Positions 6,679 to 9,676 of a stretch of 9,676 bases of DNA are shown in pieces (the stretch's first letter is position 1; each line of letters begins with the position of its first letter). Source of the stretch: Chloroflexota bacterium (GTDB taxonomy: Bacteria > Chloroflexota > UBA6077 > JACCZL01); contig JADLFM010000115.1 of NCBI GenBank assembly GCA_020845495.1, positions 1 through 9,676 of the forward strand, given 5' to 3'. Position numbers and translations under genes: made by a program. The notes beneath the pieces were generated by a model, which saw only the letters and a program-made list of their open reading frames with translations, was not told the DNA's origin and did not search any database.

Positions 6679-6707
6679 ATCGTACGGCGCAGTCTTCTGG
6701 CTGTCAA
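6679..6707 (-). promoter_or_regulatory. Leftward sigma-70-like promoter for lacI
   Basis: Read on the minus strand, TTGACA (6707-6702) and TACGAT (6684-6679) are separated by 17 bases. This is a near-consensus promoter and the best promoter seen in the window. Transcription would start near 6672, about 50 bases before the GTG of lacI, and enter the LacI-type palindrome immediately. Confidence 0.65.
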
Positions 6708-6827
6708 GCCGACAGCGGCGCCAAGATGCACCCGAACGTGCAGAGGCGCACTCGCGCATGGAACGCATCCGGGAGTTTCAGTTCCTGGATTCTGTGATGC
6801 ACACACGAGCTGTAGGAGCGTGCGCTC

Positions 6828-9008
6828 ATGGACACGCCAGCACCCTGGTTTCGGGGCACCTACCGATGGGGCCAGACGAATCTTACCGAACTCGATCCGC
6901 GTCGGTACGATCTGGAATGGTGGCGGGAGCATTGGCGCCGCACGCGCATTCAGGGCGTCATCGTCAACGCTGGTGGCATCGTCGCCTACTATCCGAGCCA
7001 CCTGGCACAGCACCGCGCCGATTTTCTGGGCGATCGCGACCTCTTTGGGGAGATTGTCGCCGCCGCCCGCGACGAGGGGTTGGCGGTGCTGGCGCGTATG
7101 GACTGCAACCGCGCCCACGAGCCGATGTTCCTGGAGCATCCGGATTGGATGGCCCGAGACGCTGAGGGGCGTCCCTATCGCGAAGGCGAGTTGTTCATCA
7201 CCTGTATCAACAGTCCGTACTACGACGAGCATATTCCGTCCGTGATCGGGGAGATCGTGGAGCGCTCCCATCCAGACGGCTTCACGGACAACAGCTGGAG
7301 CGGCCTGGACCGCGGCCGCATCTGCTTCTGCGACTACTGCGCCAGGGGGTTTCGCAAGGCCACGGGGCTCGCCCTACCAGAGACTGCAGATTGGGACAGC
7401 CCTGCCTATCGTCAGTGGATCATGTGGAGCTATGCTCGGCGGTTGGAGATCTGGGACCTGTTCAACCGCACATCCCAGACTGCTGGTGGACCTTCTTGCC
7501 TGTATCTCGGGATGAACAGCGGCGACATCGTCACCCAGGCCACCCGCTTCCGGGACCACAAGGCGATCTGCGAGCGTTCCGAGATCGTGATGCTCGATCA
7601 CCAGGCGCGGCGCTTGGGATTCGGCTTCGCGGACAACGCCGACGCTGGCAAGATCATTCACGGCCTGATGGGATGGGACAAGCTCATACCTGAGAGCACC
7701 GCCCACTACCAATCCGGGCAGCCGACGTTTCGCCTCGCCAGCAAGCCCGAGCCCGAGGTTCGCATGTGGGCTGTCGAAGGATTTGCTGGCGGCGTGCAGC
7801 CGTGGTGGCACCACATCGGGGCGTACCATGAGGACCGTCGTCAGTACCGCGTGGCCGAGCCGATCTTTCGGTGGCACGAGCAGCACCAGGAGTACCTGGT
7901 CAATCGCCGGCCGGCAGCTACTGTTGGCGTGGTCTGGTCGCAGCGCAATGTTGACTTCTTCGGGCGTGACGATGCCCGAGGTCGCGTCTCGCTGCCGCAT
8001 GCCGGCGTCATGCAGGCGTTGATGCGCGCGCGTATCCCCTCGATCCCTGTCCATGCAGATCACGTGGAGCGGGACGGTGGTGATCTGTCCGTGCTGATCC
8101 TCCCGAATGTTGGGGCATTGTCTGACCAGCAGTGCGAGCAGATCCGGCAGTTTGTGGCACGTGGCGGCGCTGTGGTCGCAACTGGGGAGACGAGCCGGTA
8201 CGATGAATGGGGTGACCCGCGTGACGATTTCGGGCTGGCCGATCTCTTTGGTTGCCATGCGACTGGCACGCACCACGGCTCGGCCGGCTCAGCGGATGTG
8301 AGTTGGGAGCGGTGGGCGCAGCATACCTACCTGCGTCTCACGCCGGAACTGCGGGCAGGTGTGTACGGCCCGCTGACTGGTACCGAGCCTCCGCTCGGGG
8401 CTGAACGCCACCCGGTCCTTCGAGGCTTCGACGAGACGGACGTGCTGCCGTTCGGCGGACGCCTGGAGGTTGTACGGACAGCGCCGTCTGCACTGGCGCC
8501 GATCACCTACATCCCGCCGTTCCCGATCTACCCACCAGAAATGTCATGGATGCGGACGCCAACAACCACGCTCCCCGCTCTGGTGCTCAACGAGATGGGT
8601 GGCGGCCGAGTCGCCTACCTGCCGGCGGATGTTGACCGCTGTTTCGGCAGGGACTACCTGCCCGATCACGGTGACCTGCTGGCGAATGTGGTGCGGTGGG
8701 CAGCCAATGGCCGTCTGCCAGTACAGGTGGATGGTCCAGGGTTGCTGGACTGCCACCTGTACGAGCAGCCTGGGCGGCTGATTCTCCACGTGGTCAACTT
8801 GAGCGGCGCTGGTACCTGGCGTGCCCCCGTCCACGAGATCGTGCCAGTCGGTCCCGTGACGGTGACGCTGCCGCTCCGTGACGGTGTCTCAGGCGCGCAG
8901 GTGCGCCTCCTCGTCAGCGATCACACGGTTGCCGCACAGGTCGGCAATGGACATGTGCGCTTCGAGATCACGCAAGTCCAGGATCACGAGGTGATCGTGA
9001 TCTCGTGA
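6828..9008 (+). CDS. Putative glycoside hydrolase (GHL6-like barrel with beta-galactosidase trimerisation-like domain)
   Basis: This 726-residue protein has no signal peptide, so it probably acts in the cytoplasm on imported glycosides. Residues 1-350 look like the hypothetical glycosyl hydrolase 6 (GHL6) type of TIM barrel: GVIVNAGGIVAYYP (43-56), DGFTDNSWSGLDR (150-162) with acidic residues at a likely strand end, a Cys cluster CFCDYC at 166-171, LYLGMNSGD (225-233), MLDHQ (255-259) and QPWWHHIGAYHEDRRQYR (324-341). Residues about 362-480 resemble the beta-galactosidase trimerisation domain (TVGVVWSQRNVDFF, ILPNVGALSD, ATGETSRYDEWG), followed by a beta-rich tail. The ATG at 6828 follows TAGGAG with a 9-base gap. 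It is divergent from the broken lacI and shares its operator. The substrate is unknown. Family members are often labelled simply beta-galactosidase trimerisation domain proteins, so beta-galactosidase activity should not be assumed. Confidence 0.8.
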   Translation: MDTPAPWFRGTYRWGQTNLTELDPRRYDLEWWREHWRRTRIQGVIVNAGGIVAYYPSHLAQHRADFLGDRDLFGEIVAAARDEGLAVLARMDCNRAHEPMFLEHPDWMARDAEGRPYREGELFITCINSPYYDEHIPSVIGEIVERSHPDGFTDNSWSGLDRGRICFCDYCARGFRKATGLALPETADWDSPAYRQWIMWSYARRLEIWDLFNRTSQTAGGPSCLYLGMNSGDIVTQATRFRDHKAICERSEIVMLDHQARRLGFGFADNADAGKIIHGLMGWDKLIPESTAHYQSGQPTFRLASKPEPEVRMWAVEGFAGGVQPWWHHIGAYHEDRRQYRVAEPIFRWHEQHQEYLVNRRPAATVGVVWSQRNVDFFGRDDARGRVSLPHAGVMQALMRARIPSIPVHADHVERDGGDLSVLILPNVGALSDQQCEQIRQFVARGGAVVATGETSRYDEWGDPRDDFGLADLFGCHATGTHHGSAGSADVSWERWAQHTYLRLTPELRAGVYGPLTGTEPPLGAERHPVLRGFDETDVLPFGGRLEVVRTAPSALAPITYIPPFPIYPPEMSWMRTPTTTLPALVLNEMGGGRVAYLPADVDRCFGRDYLPDHGDLLANVVRWAANGRLPVQVDGPGLLDCHLYEQPGRLILHVVNLSGAGTWRAPVHEIVPVGPVTVTLPLRDGVSGAQVRLLVSDHTVAAQVGNGHVRFEITQVQDHEVIVIS
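8982..9002 (+). repeat. 8-bp hairpin at the 3' end of the hydrolase gene
   Basis: GATCACGA (8982-8989) pairs exactly with TCGTGATC (8995-9002) across a 5-base loop, within the last coding codons and ending just before the TGA. No T-tract follows, so it may protect the mRNA end rather than terminate transcription, or it may simply reflect the coding sequence (DHEVIVIS). Confidence 0.35.
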
Positions 9009-9274
9009 GCCCAGATTCATCGTGCGCCCGGAGCGTCGATGCTGAGTACCATGAATTGAGCTTCTGACCCGATCGATTGACGTGCAGGACATCGTCTGAC
9101 GTGAAGGCCGTACGCTCGGGAAGCGACGTTGAATCGGACCAGTTCGCTGGACATGCTGGAACGGCCGTATCCTCGACTTCATCGACAACGCCGGCAACGC
9201 CGAGTGCTCAACGCCTTTCGGCATCAGAGGTGGCTGCACGCCTTCACCCGAGGCCGCTGGAAGCCCGGCCACGG
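9009..9274. other. Intergenic region with one CRISPR-repeat-like sequence
   Basis: No convincing gene is seen between the hydrolase stop and the transposase remnant. Short frames on both strands lack ribosome sites and family motifs. The notable item is the 36-base segment 9204-9239, which begins GTGCTCAACGCC, contains CTTTCGGCATCAGAGG and ends TGCAC. It resembles a CRISPR repeat but is present once only. I see no IS630 terminal inverted repeat or clear insertion boundary here. Confidence 0.4.
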
Positions 9275-9676
9275 CTAGTGGGTCACTTGGCATGAGCGTC
9301 GCCATTGATCGAGTGCAGTAGGTCGGCGATGGATCGGCCGACGAGCGATGGCGCCGGAGCCGCCGAGGGCGTGGCGGTGGCGCTGACGGCTGTGCTGGCG
9401 CGGAGTTGGCGTTTGCCGCCCCAGTCGAAGGGGGTGGGGTCGGCGTTCCAGCCGTGCGCGACCAGCCACAGGACCAGGCTCGGGGTCTTGTGGCCGCTCA
9501 GATTGTCGAGCACGAGCAGCAAACGGAGGGGGGCAGGCGGTCGGGCAGGGTGAACCGGACGGTGAGCCCGGCCTGCCAGCGCTGCCAGGTCGCGCGGCGC
9601 TCGGCCTCGGTCTGGGCCGGCGGCTCGGGCAGCGTCGCCAGGATCGCCGTCAGTTCGGCCTCCAGCCAGGGGTGCA
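9275..9676 (-). pseudogene. IS630-family transposase remnant, 5' end outside the window
   Basis: Read leftward, the pieces of an IS630-type DDE transposase occur in order but in different frames. HPWLEAELTAILATLPEP and WQAGLTVRFTLPDRLPP come from the window edge. LLLVLDNLSGHKTPSLVLWL (second catalytic Asp in LDN) and WNADPTPFDWGGKR follow in a second frame. RHALGGSGA through SCQVTH then runs to a TAG at 9277-9275. The first shift falls at a run of six C (9533-9528), where one more C would restore the frame. Near 9450 about 50 residues normally found between the AHG and WN-PTPF segments are missing, including the catalytic Glu block. A further shift lies at about 9395-9410. The element is therefore inactive. 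Family assignment is from remembered IS630 sequences. Confidence 0.85.

Noticed and set aside
6758..6827. Upstream start ATG at 6758 as a leader ORF for the hydrolase
   Set aside because: The frame runs far into the hydrolase gene out of phase, has no clear ribosome site and its peptide has no motif.
6525..7271. 248-codon minus-strand open frame over the lacI/hydrolase promoter region
   Set aside because: It overlaps the HTH-coding part of lacI and the start of the hydrolase in other frames and has no motif.
7374..8276. 300-codon minus-strand open frame inside the hydrolase gene
   Set aside because: It is antisense to a conserved protein and shows no recognisable motif.
9204..9239. CRISPR array
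   Set aside because: Only one repeat-like unit is present, with no repeat-spacer periodicity and no cas gene in the window.

Overview
The window is GC-rich, densely coded bacterial DNA. The best guess at its source is a Chloroflexota (Thermomicrobia-like) bacterium. The main clue is the substrate-binding lipoprotein, which has a long Ala/Lys/Pro/Glu-rich spacer after the lipobox, a style common in that phylum. This placement is an inference from style, not a phylogenetic result.

Layout, left to right. The left edge holds the last 41 codons of a plus-strand membrane protein resembling TcuB. It converges on a minus-strand operon (5310 to 340) encoding a family 5 substrate-binding lipoprotein, a DppB-type permease, a DppC-type permease and a Gfo/Idh/MocA-type NAD(P)-dependent sugar oxidoreductase. 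No ATPase gene is present in this operon. Between the two permeases, nested inverted repeats enclose a 36-codon small ORF. Its strong Shine-Dalgarno is complementary to its own coding sequence, and its stop overlaps the start of the DppC-type gene.

Upstream of the operon lies a decayed segment of three truncated minus-strand genes: the head of a LacI-type regulator, then the tail of a MalG-type sugar permease fused to it out of frame, then about 45 codons that look like the tail of an iron-containing alcohol dehydrogenase. The regulatory region ahead of the broken lacI is well preserved. It has two divergent sigma-70-like promoters whose -10 boxes face each other, and a LacI-type palindrome that fills the spacer of the rightward promoter and sits at the start site of the leftward one. 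The rightward promoter points at an intact 726-codon putative glycoside hydrolase (GHL6-like barrel plus beta-galactosidase trimerisation-like domain).

The right edge carries the 3' part of a decayed IS630-family transposase, with an internal deletion and frameshifts. Next to it is a single 36-base sequence that resembles a CRISPR repeat.

Read together, this is a carbohydrate-use locus (hydrolase, sugar oxidoreductase, oligosaccharide or peptide-type importer) that has lost its original CUT1-type sugar importer and dedicated LacI regulator by deletion while keeping the hydrolase and its operator. I did not find an unmistakable new defence or mobile system. The most novel items are the interleaved promoter/operator left without its full repressor, the lacI-permease chimera, and the structured small-ORF element between the two permease genes.
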